Part shown: piece by piece, positions 34,039 through 41,921 of the stretch | How positions within the stretch are numbered: the stretch's first letter is position 1 | Layout: each line of letters starts with the position of its first letter | Assembly (NCBI RefSeq): GCF_030816915.1 | Contig: NZ_JAUSYN010000002.1 | Span: 5,779,501 to 5,843,500, forward strand | Direction: 5' to 3' | DNA from: Streptomyces sp. B3I8 | GTDB lineage: Bacteria; Actinomycetota; Actinomycetes; Streptomycetales; Streptomycetaceae | Length of the DNA stretch: 64,000 nucleotides | The notes under the pieces: model-generated | Databases searched by the model: none | Told to the model about the DNA's origin: nothing | What the model saw: the letters and a program-made list of their open reading frames with translations, nothing else | Program-made: the position numbers and the translations under genes

Positions 34039-35178
34039 TCAGCTGCCCCGAAGACCGACCGCCAGGGTCAGTTCAAGGACCCGGTGCGGCGATGCGAGAT
34101 CCGGAAACAGCTCCCGCAGCTGGGACATCCGGTACCGGACGGTCTGGGGATGGACGAACAACGCCGCAGCCACCTCATCCCGCTTGCCCTGGTGCAGCAG
34201 CCACGCCCGCAACGTCTCCTCCAGCCGCCGCGCGGTTGCGACAGGCAAGGTCCGCAACGGTGCGAGGGCTCGGGCACGCAGGTCTGCGAACGCGTCCAGG
34301 TCGGCGCTCAGCACCAGCTCGGGCAGATGGTCCTCGGTGTCGCGAATATCGGAGGAGAGGGAACGCGCGCGTACGGCTCGTGCGTACGAGGCGGACGCAC
34401 GAGTCCATGGCCGGGCCGGGCCGACCACGGCGGTGCGGTCGGTCAGCTGCCGCAAGAGATGTGATCGGTCCGCATCGGGGACGAGCAGCACGCCGGAAGC
34501 GTCCGGCAGATCGTCGAGGACGAGGGTGCTCGGGTCGAGTGCGCGGTAGGCAGGCCGGGCCTGGGCGGCGGGCAGCAGGACCGCGGTCAGCGAAACCGGA
34601 GGCTGCCACCCGGCCCGTTGAGCAGAGACGAGCAGCACGTCCGGGCTCGCGCCGGCGAGGAGGTCGCGGGCGAGCTGTTCCAGGTGGCGCTCGTGGGCCC
34701 GGCCCCGGGCGGCCAGCTCGTCGGCGTGGCCCGCGGCGCTCGCGGCGGAGAGCTCGTCGATGTAGGCGAAGGTCAGCTCGGCGAACTTGGCGACCTCGGC
34801 GGCGGGCAGACCTGCGGGTACGGCACCCGCTGCGAGGCATCGCCAGGCCACGCGGGCGCCGACGCGGTAGGCGCTGAGCAGGGCGTCCATCGAACGGCCG
34901 TCGCGTACCTCGCCGCGGCCCAGCTCGTAGGCTGCGTCACCGGCGTCGCCGCCTGTGGCGTTCCCGCTGGCGAGGTCCAGGTAGTGCCCCAGGGCGGTGC
35001 GGACGGCTCTGCGGATGGTGGCGCCCATGCTGCCCGAAAGGGCGTTGGCATAGGGAGGGACCTCGTCGATGATCGCCTGGACGACCTCGTCCGCGGTGCT
35101 TTTCAGCGCGGCCCGCAGTGCGGTGACCGTCGTCTCATCCAGGGCCAGTTCGCTGGCCCTCCGGATTGCATGCCTCAT
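34039..35178 (-). CDS. PucR-type (CdaR-like) transcriptional regulator
   Basis: A 379-residue protein. The N-terminal helical RsbR-like domain is DEVVQAIIDEVPPYANALSG. The middle domain is variable. The C-terminal PucR helix-turn-helix is VAAALFVHPQTVRYRMSQLR then ELFPDLASPHRVLELTLAVG. It is divergent from the ferredoxin reductase-desaturase operon, with two palindromes in the 86-bp gap. The same arrangement occurs with actinobacterial desaturases, so it is the likely regulator of that operon. Confidence 0.88.
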   Translation of the reverse strand: MRHAIRRASELALDETTVTALRAALKSTADEVVQAIIDEVPPYANALSGSMGATIRRAVRTALGHYLDLASGNATGGDAGDAAYELGRGEVRDGRSMDALLSAYRVGARVAWRCLAAGAVPAGLPAAEVAKFAELTFAYIDELSAASAAGHADELAARGRAHERHLEQLARDLLAGASPDVLLVSAQRAGWQPPVSLTAVLLPAAQARPAYRALDPSTLVLDDLPDASGVLLVPDADRSHLLRQLTDRTAVVGPARPWTRASASYARAVRARSLSSDIRDTEDHLPELVLSADLDAFADLRARALAPLRTLPVATARRLEETLRAWLLHQGKRDEVAAALFVHPQTVRYRMSQLRELFPDLASPHRVLELTLAVGLRGS

Positions 35179-35181
35179 TTT

Positions 35182-35233
35182 TTGTTCCCTGCGAACAATT
35201 CAGCCGGCCAGATTTACGTCCTGTGGTCAGGAC
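35182..35233. promoter_or_regulatory. Candidate operators of the desaturase operon
   Basis: TTGTTC-CCTGC-GAACAA (35182-35198) and GTCCTG-TGGT-CAGGAC (35218-35233) are perfect inverted repeats in the gap between the PucR regulator and the reductase-desaturase operon. Confidence 0.5.
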
Positions 35234-35264
35234 TTTACGCGCGGAGGCGCATCAAGCTGGGGTC

Positions 35265-36320
35265 ATGAGAAGTGCAGCCCTCCGCAGCAGGGCGTGGAAA
35301 CTGCTGGAGATGGTCACGACGCCGCTGCTGCCGTCGGACTACTTCGACCTGGTCAGCCCGCTGCGAGCGGGCGCCGACCTGCGTGGGCGCATCGAGGCCG
35401 TGGACCCCGAGACGGATGACGCCGCGACCATCGTGATCAGGCCGGGCCGGGGCTGGCACGGCCACACGGCCGGTCAGTACGTGCGGATCGGCGTCGACGT
35501 CGACGGTGTGCGCCTGTGGCGTGCCTACTCCCTCACCTCACCGGCGGACCGCCGGGACGGCCGCGTCACGATCACCGTGAAGGCGATCCCGGACGGCAAG
35601 GTCAGCAACCATCTGGTCCGCAGGGTGAGACCGGGCACGCTGATCCAGCTCGACCAGGCGACCGGTGACTTCGTGCTGCCGCAGGCCAAGCCCGCCAAGG
35701 TGCTCTACCTGACGGCCGGAAGCGGCATCACGCCCGTGATGGGCATGCTGCGCGACACCGAGTTCGACGACGTCGTCATGGTCCACTGCGCGCCACAGCC
35801 GCAAGACGTGATCTTCCGCAACGAACTGCATGACCTGGTCGCGGACAAGAAGCTGCGGCTCACCGAGGTGCACACCGACACCGACGGCATGCTCGACATC
35901 GCCCGTCTCGACGAACTCGTGGCCGACTGGGCCGAGCGCGAGACCTGGGCTTGCGGGCCCGCGGGCCTGCTCGACGCCGCCGAAAAGCACTGGAGCGAGC
36001 ACGGCGTCCCGGAGCGCCTGCACACCGAACGCTTCCGCCCCAGCATCGTCGTCGCCGGTGACGGCGGCGAGGTCACGTTCAGCGCCACCGGCAAGACCGT
36101 CGACGCGGACGGTGCCACGCCGTTGCTGGACGTCGGCGAGGAGGCCGGCGTGCTCATGCCCTCCGGGTGCCGCATGGGCATCTGCTTCGGCTGTGTCACG
36201 CCGCTCAAGGCAGGCGCCGTCCGCGACCTGCGCACCGGCGAGATCACCGAGGCCGAGCCGGGCGTCCTCATCCAGACCTGCGTGTCCGCCGCGGCGGGCC
36301 CCTGCGACATCGAACGGTAG
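35265..36320 (+). CDS. Ferredoxin reductase with C-terminal 2Fe-2S domain, desaturase partner
   Basis: A 351-residue FNR/2Fe-2S fusion. The FAD-binding barrel includes RLWRAYSLTSP. The NAD(P)H domain includes VLYLTAGSGITPVMGMLRD. The C-terminal plant-type ferredoxin has GCRMGICFGCVTP and a final Cys in IQTCVSAA. ATG 35265 is chosen within a longer open frame. It resembles the Mycobacterium Rv3230c partner of DesA3. It supplies electrons to the desaturase encoded 7 bp downstream. Confidence 0.93.
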   Translation: MRSAALRSRAWKLLEMVTTPLLPSDYFDLVSPLRAGADLRGRIEAVDPETDDAATIVIRPGRGWHGHTAGQYVRIGVDVDGVRLWRAYSLTSPADRRDGRVTITVKAIPDGKVSNHLVRRVRPGTLIQLDQATGDFVLPQAKPAKVLYLTAGSGITPVMGMLRDTEFDDVVMVHCAPQPQDVIFRNELHDLVADKKLRLTEVHTDTDGMLDIARLDELVADWAERETWACGPAGLLDAAEKHWSEHGVPERLHTERFRPSIVVAGDGGEVTFSATGKTVDADGATPLLDVGEEAGVLMPSGCRMGICFGCVTPLKAGAVRDLRTGEITEAEPGVLIQTCVSAAAGPCDIER

Positions 36321-36327
36321 GAGCACT

Positions 36328-37446
36328 TTGACCGCCATCGACCCCACCGCCCACCTGACCGCGGAGCAGATCGAGGAGCTCGGCCGCGAGCTGGACGCGA
36401 TCCGCGACGAGGTGATCGCAGGCCGCGGCGAGAAAGACGCCGCCTACATCCGTAAGGTCATCTCGGCGCAGCGCAAACTCGAGCTGGTCAGCAGGGGCGT
36501 GCTGCTGTTCTCGACCTTCCCGCCCGCGTGGCTGATCGGCACCGCCGGTCTGTCCGTGGCGAAGATCATGGACAACATGGAGATCGGCCACAACATCCTG
36601 CACGGCCAGTGGGACTGGATGCGGGACCCGAAGATCCACTCCACCACCTGGGAGTGGGATCACGTCTCGCCGTCCGAGCAGTGGAAGCACTCGCACAACG
36701 AGCTGCACCACACGTACACCAACGTGATCGGCAAGGACAACGACCTCGGCTACGGCATCATGCGCGTCGACGAGGACCAGAAGTGGCACCCGTTCCACCT
36801 CGGCCAGCCGCTGTGGAACTTCATCAACGCCTGCTTCTTCGAGTACGGCATCGCGGCGTACGACCTGGAGCTCGGCAACAACCTGAACAAGCGCCGCCGC
36901 AAGGACCCGGAGTTCCGCGCGCGGGCCAAGGCCGTGGGCCGCAAGATCCGCAAGCAGGTGCTCAAGGACTACGTGATCCACCCGCTGCTGTCGGGCCCGT
37001 CGTTCCTCACCACGCTCGCCGCCACGTTCACCGCGAACCTGGTCCGCAACATCTGGTCCCACTCGGTGATCATGTGCGGGCACTTCCCCGAGGGCGTACA
37101 GGTCTTCGAGCGCCGGTCGATCAAGGGTGAGACGCGCGGCCAGTGGTATCTGCGCCAGATGATGGGCTCGGCGAACATCAGCGGCAGCAAGGCCATGCAC
37201 TTCATGACCGGCAACCTGTCGCACCAGATCGAGCACCACCTGTTCCCGGACCTGCCGAGCAACCGGTACGCCGAGGTCGCGGTGAAGGTGCGCGCGTTGT
37301 TCGAGAAGTACGAGCTGGAGTACGTCACCGGGCCGCTGCCCAAGCAGGTGTTCTCCGCGTGGCACAAGGTCTTCCGGCTCTCGCTGCCGAACAAGAAGCC
37401 CAAGGTCAGCACGCCGGCCCGCGAGCAGGAGCTCGTCGCGGCCTGA
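36328..37446 (+). CDS. Membrane acyl-CoA Delta9-desaturase (DesA3-like)
   Basis: A 372-residue integral membrane di-iron desaturase. The histidine boxes are GHNILHGQWDW, KHSHNELHHTYTN and NLSHQIEHHLFPDLP. Hydrophobic spans are near VSRGVLLFSTFPPAWLIGT and FLTTLAATFTANLV. The start is TTG 36328, with AGGAG four bases ahead. It introduces a cis double bond into acyl chains to control membrane fluidity, using electrons from the adjacent reductase. This fits the cold-response genes to the left. It is followed directly by an IS110 remnant. Confidence 0.93.
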   Translation: MTAIDPTAHLTAEQIEELGRELDAIRDEVIAGRGEKDAAYIRKVISAQRKLELVSRGVLLFSTFPPAWLIGTAGLSVAKIMDNMEIGHNILHGQWDWMRDPKIHSTTWEWDHVSPSEQWKHSHNELHHTYTNVIGKDNDLGYGIMRVDEDQKWHPFHLGQPLWNFINACFFEYGIAAYDLELGNNLNKRRRKDPEFRARAKAVGRKIRKQVLKDYVIHPLLSGPSFLTTLAATFTANLVRNIWSHSVIMCGHFPEGVQVFERRSIKGETRGQWYLRQMMGSANISGSKAMHFMTGNLSHQIEHHLFPDLPSNRYAEVAVKVRALFEKYELEYVTGPLPKQVFSAWHKVFRLSLPNKKPKVSTPAREQELVAA

Positions 37447-37477
37447 TTCCCGGTATGGGCGCCGCAACAGGCCCTAG

Positions 37478-37579
37478 GAGGGCAAGACCCGACGCGAGAC
37501 AGTCCGAAGCCTCGCGCGCTACGCGGCCCGGGAGGTCTTCCACCTGGTCAGACATGTGCAGCCGCAACCCTCGTTATAG
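37478..37579 (+). pseudogene. IS110-family transposase C-terminal remnant
   Basis: The reading EGKTRRETVRSLARYAAREV then FHLVRHVQPQPSL-stop matches the tail of the IS110 pseudogene ending at 49342 (EGKTRREIIRCLKRYAAREV). Both end with TATAGGGGC or CATAGGGGC, which probably marks the element's right end. Nothing of the N-terminus remains. Confidence 0.85.
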
Positions 37580-37611
37580 GGGCAGTCGTGAGACGTGAGA
37601 GGGTCTGGGGC

Positions 37612-37719
37612 GTGAGTGAGACACCACCGAACACCCTGCAATACCGCTTCGACGGGCCGGAAGACGCTCCGGTCCTGATCCTGGGTCCCTCACTGGGCAC
37701 CACATGGCACAGGTTGTAG
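37612..37719 (+). pseudogene. 3-oxoadipate enol-lactonase (PcaD/PcaL) N-terminal remnant
   Basis: GTG 37612 reads VSETPPNTLQYRFDGPEDAP then VLILGPSLGTTWHRL-stop. This is the start of the beta-ketoadipate-pathway lactonase, just before its W-x-x-Q segment. The rest, including the catalytic Ser, is missing, and no other pca gene is nearby. It lies 32 bp beyond the IS110 tail, so the element may have caused the deletion. Confidence 0.75.
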
Positions 37720-37806
37720 AGACCGTCTTTGGGCGTCCACGTCAGTCCAGAGCGGGTGCGTAAGTGCAGGTCACGGCATCGCGGTCCGGGGGAGTCGGCG
37801 TAGTTG

Positions 37807-37874
37807 GTGACAGACGTGTGACAGCGCCCGTGACAGCCCGGTGACAGGGCGAGGCGGGGGGGGGGGGGGGGGGG
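37807..37874. repeat. Four phased GTGACAG repeats followed by a 19-G run
   Basis: GTGACAG occurs at 37807, 37818, 37830 and 37841, spaced 11, 12 and 11 bp, about one helical turn each. Nine bp later an uninterrupted run of 19 G spans 37856-37874. There is no gene within about 350 bp on either side except remnants. Confidence 0.85.
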
Positions 37875-37906
37875 AGCATGCTGGCGGCGCCTCTGCCGGG
37901 AGCCAC

Positions 37907-37948
37907 GAGAGGAAGCCCCACCGGAGCACTCCGGTGGGGCTTCCTCTC
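37907..37948. terminator. Perfect 20-bp stem bidirectional terminator
   Basis: GAGAGGAAGCCCCACCGGAG, loop CA, then its exact complement ending at 37948. It is the strongest hairpin in the window, yet no intact gene ends beside it. The stretch 37949-38232 has no supported gene. Confidence 0.85.
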
Positions 37949-38232
37949 TCGACTGTGCTTACGCTCATGACGCGCTCGGCTCCTCATGCAGTTCGTGTTC
38001 CTGCGCTGCGTTCGGCGACGCTGAATTTGCGATTGCAGCCAGCAAGACGGGACCTGTGAGGCCACGCGGTCCCGCGGGGAAACCGGGCGGGCGGATGTGC
38101 GACGTCGTGGCCATCGTTGGTGCTGCACCCCGTGATGAAACCGGACTTGGTCGTACGTGCCGGGCGTCCTGCGGTGACAGGGCACAATGGTCGGCACGCG
38201 GTGTCTGGGGGAGCGGCTCTGGGGAGGGCGTC

Positions 38233-38625
38233 GTGAAGTTCAGAAAGCGAACGCTGGAAATGCTTGGCGACCTCATTTGCGGGAACCTCGGTGCAGCAGA
38301 CCCTCAAGCTGACGCCGAGCCTGCATATTTCCCGTATCGCTCAAGCAGCTACATCACCGAGTTCTTCGCGGAACTCGACATGGATTGGGAACACGACGGC
38401 TCGACGCGGCACCGCTGGGTCGCAGGGGTGCTGGAACAATTGCTGGCAGAGCCGCACGAGGGGCCTTCACACCCACCGGGTCCTTCTGCAGGGTGATCGA
38501 CCACCTGATGAATCCGGCGGATGCCCTCAACGAGGGTCTCGACCGGCCCAATGCCTTGCGCGCTGAACAATGCGCTCGCCCGGGAAGGGTTCGAAGCCTT
38601 CTACGGGGAGGACAAGCACTGCTAG
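38233..38625 (+). pseudogene. AbiJ N-terminal-domain-like protein remnant (frameshifted)
   Basis: GTG 38233, with GGAGGG upstream, reads VKFRKRTLEMLGDLICGN, PYRSSSYITEFFAELDMDWE and HDGSTRHRWVAGVLEQLLAE. This resembles AbiJ_NTD3-type domains of abortive-infection proteins. At about 38480 the frame shifts to FCRVIDHLMNPADALNEGLD, then near 38560 returns to the first frame with LNNALAREGFEAFYGEDKHC and stop 38625. The two shifts cancel but cause premature stops. The effector domain normally fused behind is absent. The family assignment is from memory. Confidence 0.6.
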
Positions 38626-39084
38626 GTACGGGCCAGCCGCAACGTCGACTCCCCCGCGGCCGGCGCACACGCCTACCGCCGGGCCGGCGTGGCATTTCTC
38701 GTCGCCTGCTCGCTGATCTCGCTGTCGGCGGGCATACCGGCGTGGGCCGCCGCCATCCTGCTCCTGGCCTCCGTGGTGATCCACACTGTCGGCGAACTCT
38801 GGCACTCCGCCGCCGGCTTCGAGGTCTCCTTCGCCCTCGCCCCGCGGCACGCCACCGGCCAGTACCTGGGTGCCTTCGGCCTCGGTGCCGGACTCGCCGA
38901 GGCCCTCGGGCCCGGCCTGCTCATCCTGCTCTGCATCACCTGGGGCCGCCCCGGCTGGTACGTCGTGGGGGCCATGTTCACCCTGACGGACCTGGCGGCA
39001 CCACCTGCTGTCCGCTGGGCGCAACACCATCAGCACGGTCGGCAGACGCGGTCTGCTCCTGCAGAGAAGGTGCCAACGACCTGA
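38626..39084 (+). pseudogene. MFS transporter C-terminal fragment
   Basis: The frame reads AGVAFLVACSLISLSAGIPA, a second helix AWAAAILLLASVVIHTVGEL, then FALAPRHATGQYLGAFGLGA and PGWYVVGAMFTLTDLAAPPA. These are the last transmembrane helices of an MFS drug-type exporter. There is no start or N-terminal half. It begins in frame right after the stop of the AbiJ-like remnant, so a deletion joined the two. Confidence 0.75.
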
Positions 39085-39216
39085 CCGGTCCGTGGCATCG
39101 GCCGAGATTCGCGTCGGCCGCCGCTCAGTGGTCTCGGCGTGCGAGCATCTGACCTGGAATCTTTCCTTGCCGCTGGCCGAATACTGACCGGGGCTTTGCC
39201 GCAGTCATCTTGTAGT

Positions 39217-39231
39217 TGCAACTCATTGGCA
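39217..39231. promoter_or_regulatory. Predicted Nur box upstream of the NiCoT gene
   Basis: TGCAA-CTCAT-TGGCA matches the TGCAA-N5-TTGCA pattern with one mismatch and lies 60 bp before the NiCoT start. The upstream arm also forms GTTGCAAC. Confidence 0.6.
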
Positions 39232-39290
39232 GAAACCTGAATGGTGCGGCTGAAAACAGCCGATCGCCGAGCAGTAAGGCCCGCGTCTTC

Positions 39291-40460
39291 ATGACCACCG
39301 CTCCTGATTCCGCTTCTCCCCGCCCTGCCGCCCCAGGCAAGGGCCGCGGACTCTCGTGGCACCGCATCCGCACCTCGATGACCCGCAAAGAATGGGCCAG
39401 CGTCGGCGGGATGGCCGCGTTCATCCTGGCGCTGCACGTCATCGGCTGGTTCACGCTGGTCGTGATCGTCGCTCCCGAGCACTACAGCCTGGGCAGCAAG
39501 ACCTTCGGCGTAGGCATCGGCGTCACCGCCTACACCCTGGGCATGCGGCACGCCTTCGACGCCGACCACATCGCCGCCATCGACAACACCACCCGGAAAC
39601 TGATGAACGAGGGCCAGCGCCCGCTGTCGGTCGGCTTCTGGTTCTCCCTCGGCCACTCCTCGATCGTCTTCGCCCTGGCCTTCCTGCTCTCCCTGGGAGT
39701 GAAGGAACTGGCAGGCCCGGTCGAGAACGACGACTCGGAGCTGCACAGCGTCACCGGCTGGATCGGTACGACCGTCTCGGGCACCTTCCTCTACGTCATC
39801 GCGATCATCAACCTGCTGATCATGGTTGGGATCTGGAAGGTCTTCCGGCAGATGCGCTCCGGCCACTTCGACGAGGCCGCCCTGGAGGAACAGCTCAACA
39901 ACCGAGGGTTCATGAACCGCCTCCTGGGCCGCCTGATGAAGTCGATCACCAAGCCCTGGCAGATGTACCCCCTGGGCCTGCTCTTCGGCCTCGGCTTCGA
40001 CACCGCCACCGAGATCGCGCTCCTCGTCCTCGCCGGCTCGGGCGCGGCCTCCGGCCTGCCCTGGTACGCGATCCTCTGTCTGCCGGTCCTCTTCGCGGCC
40101 GGCATGTCCCTGCTGGACACCATCGACGGCTCGTTCATGAACTTCGCCTACGGCTGGGCCTTCTCCAAGCCGGTCCGCAAGGTCTACTACAACCTCACCA
40201 TCACCGGCCTGTCCGTCGCCGTCGCCCTCATCATCGGCACCGTCGAACTGCTCGGCCTGATCGCCGAGAAGGCAGACCTGCACGGCCCCTTCTGGGACCG
40301 GGTCTCCGGCATCGACCTGAACATCATCGGCTACGTCATCGTCGGCCTGTTCTTCGCCACTTGGGCCATCGCCCTGCTGGTGTGGAAGTTCGGCCGGATC
40401 GAGGAGAAGTGGACTGCGGGCCTGGCCGAGCCCGCGACGGCGGAGCAGGCCGCCGAGTAG
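39291..40460 (+). CDS. NiCoT-family nickel/cobalt permease
   Basis: A 389-residue membrane protein with eight or so helices. It has the NiCoT signatures MRHAFDADHIAAIDNTTRK (metal-selecting helix II), FWFSLGHSSIVFALAF and LFGLGFDTATEIALLVLAGS. ATG 39291 is used; an upstream in-frame ATG lies over the operator. It imports Ni2+ (or Co2+) by secondary transport with high affinity. A Nur-like site and the neighbouring Fur-family regulator, sodF and nik genes argue for nickel. Convergent with the regulator gene. Confidence 0.95.
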   Translation: MTTAPDSASPRPAAPGKGRGLSWHRIRTSMTRKEWASVGGMAAFILALHVIGWFTLVVIVAPEHYSLGSKTFGVGIGVTAYTLGMRHAFDADHIAAIDNTTRKLMNEGQRPLSVGFWFSLGHSSIVFALAFLLSLGVKELAGPVENDDSELHSVTGWIGTTVSGTFLYVIAIINLLIMVGIWKVFRQMRSGHFDEAALEEQLNNRGFMNRLLGRLMKSITKPWQMYPLGLLFGLGFDTATEIALLVLAGSGAASGLPWYAILCLPVLFAAGMSLLDTIDGSFMNFAYGWAFSKPVRKVYYNLTITGLSVAVALIIGTVELLGLIAEKADLHGPFWDRVSGIDLNIIGYVIVGLFFATWAIALLVWKFGRIEEKWTAGLAEPATAEQAAE

Positions 40461-40510
40461 GGCGGGTTGAAGCGCGGCCCGCCTCCAGGCGGCGCCGCGC
40501 TCCTCACCGG

Positions 40511-40957
40511 TCAGGAGCTGCAGCGAGTGCACCGCCCGTAGATGAGAATCGCCCCCTCGGAGTCCGGCCGCAGACCCGTCAGCTCCTCGATCTCGCCCGC
40601 CGCCTCGGTCAGGTGCCGGCTCGCGAGGGCCGCGACGCTGCCGCACTCGCGGCACACGGTGTGGTGGTGCGGTTCTCCCGTGATGCCGTAGCGCGCCGGT
40701 CCGGGACCGTGGACCGCGTGGGTGAGGCCCACGGCCGTCAGCGCATCCAGCGTGCGGTAGACGGTGGTGGGGTTCACGGCGTACCCGGACCGGGCCAGTT
40801 CCTCGAAGGCTTCGGCCGGGGAGAGCTGGCGTTCCGACGAGGACAACAGTGCCAGCAAACCAAGTCGGCCCGGAGTGCAGCGCAAGCCGTGCCGCTTCAG
40901 TCTCCCGCGCGCCTCCGGCCGTGCTGTCGCTGCGTCATGCGCCGGCTGCTGGACCAC
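40511..40957 (-). CDS. Fur-family metalloregulator, probably Nur-like
   Basis: A 148-residue Fur-family protein. The N-terminal winged helix is RLKRHGLRCTPGRLGLLALL then VNPTTVYRTLDALTAVGL. The dimer/metal domain has EPHHHTVCRECGSVAAL and the C-terminal CTRC, giving a structural Cys4 site and His-rich sensory ligands. GTG 40957, with GGAGG seven bases ahead, is preferred over the longer frame. The context (NiCoT, SodF, nik, matching operators) supports nickel sensing, although the sequence alone could also fit another metal. Confidence 0.85.
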   Translation of the reverse strand: MVQQPAHDAATARPEARGRLKRHGLRCTPGRLGLLALLSSSERQLSPAEAFEELARSGYAVNPTTVYRTLDALTAVGLTHAVHGPGPARYGITGEPHHHTVCRECGSVAALASRHLTEAAGEIEELTGLRPDSEGAILIYGRCTRCSS

Positions 40958-41088
40958 CCTCACGCCTCCGCCCCTTCCCACGGCTGTTGCCCAACGGCAA
41001 AGACTTGGTTGCAACTGCCCCGACACGGCCCCGAGTCCTAGGTCCAATGCCTGATCGGCAGCGACACTTGTTGCTGCTAGCGTGCAGC

Positions 41089-41103
41089 TGCACACTATTC
41101 GCA
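41089..41103. promoter_or_regulatory. Predicted Nur box upstream of sodF
   Basis: TGCAC-ACTAT-TCGCA matches TGCAA-N5-TTGCA with two mismatches and ends 22 bp before the sodF start. Nur repression of sodF by nickel is established in Streptomyces coelicolor. Confidence 0.55.
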
Positions 41104-41125
41104 ATTATGTCGGAGGACGTTGGAC

Positions 41126-41773
41126 ATGCCGGTGTACACGCTCCCGGACCTGCCGTACGACTACTCGGCGCTCGCCCCGGTCATCAGCCCCGAGATCATC
41201 GAGCTGCACCACGACAAGCACCACGCCGCCTACGTGAAGGGCGCCAACGACACGCTGGAGCAGCTGGCCGAGGCGCGGGACAAGGAGACCTGGGGCTCGA
41301 TCAACGGCCTGGAGAAGAACCTGGCCTTCCACCTGTCCGGCCACATCCTGCACTCGATCTACTGGCAGAACATGACCGGCCCGAAGGGCGGCGGCGGCGA
41401 GCCCCTGGCCGCCGACGGTGTGGGCGACCTCGCCGACGCGATCACCGAGTCCTTCGGCTCCTTCGCCGGTTTCAAAGCCCAGCTCACCAAGGCCGCCGCC
41501 ACCACCCAGGGATCCGGCTGGGGCGTCCTCGCGTACGAGCCCGTCAGTGGGCGGCTGATCGTCGAGCAGGTCTACGACCACCAGGGCAACGTCGGCCAGG
41601 GTTCCACCCCGATCCTGGTCTTCGACGCCTGGGAGCACGCCTTCTACCTCCAGTACAAGAACCAGAAGGTCGACTTCATCGACGCCATGTGGGCCGTCGT
41701 CAACTGGCAGGACGTGGCCAAGCGTTACGCCGCTGCCAAGGAGCGCGGCGACAGCCTGTTGCTCAAGCCGTGA
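41126..41773 (+). CDS. sodF: Iron superoxide dismutase SodF
   Basis: A 215-residue Fe/Mn-type SOD almost identical to streptomycete Sod[21 protein letters not shown], the ligand helix [38 protein letters not shown], and the metal-ligand segment [22 protein letters not shown] 41126 has GGAGG nine bases ahead; TTG 41120 is too close. It dismutates superoxide in the cytoplasm when nickel is too scarce for NiSOD. It is divergent from the Fur-family gene. Confidence 0.97.
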   Translation: MPVYTLPDLPYDYSALAPVISPEIIELHHDKHHAAYVKGANDTLEQLAEARDKETWGSINGLEKNLAFHLSGHILHSIYWQNMTGPKGGGGEPLAADGVGDLADAITESFGSFAGFKAQLTKAAATTQGSGWGVLAYEPVSGRLIVEQVYDHQGNVGQGSTPILVFDAWEHAFYLQYKNQKVDFIDAMWAVVNWQDVAKRYAAAKERGDSLLLKP

Positions 41774-41849
41774 CGCCGTAGCCGCGTCGCACAGACGTCC
41801 TGCTCGTGATCGTCTTCTCACCCTTCACGGAGCAGGCGGTAGGAGGGAG

Positions 41850-41880
41850 GGCTCCCGCAGGCCCGATGCCTGCGGGAGCC
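41850..41880. terminator. Terminator between sodF and the nik operon
   Basis: GGCTCCCGCAGGC-CCGAT-GCCTGCGGGAGCC, a perfect 13-bp stem followed by TTCCTGTTGC. It serves two convergent units. Confidence 0.9.
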
Positions 41881-41921
41881 TTCCTGTTGCTGAGGCAGGC
41901 GTGAGGGGCTGTTGTGCGGCT

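Noticed and set aside
37500..38230. Possible tRNA or integration site near the IS110 and pcaD remnants
   Set aside because: No cloverleaf, T-loop GGTTCGAATC or CCA-proximal stem could be found; only the hairpin and repeats remain.
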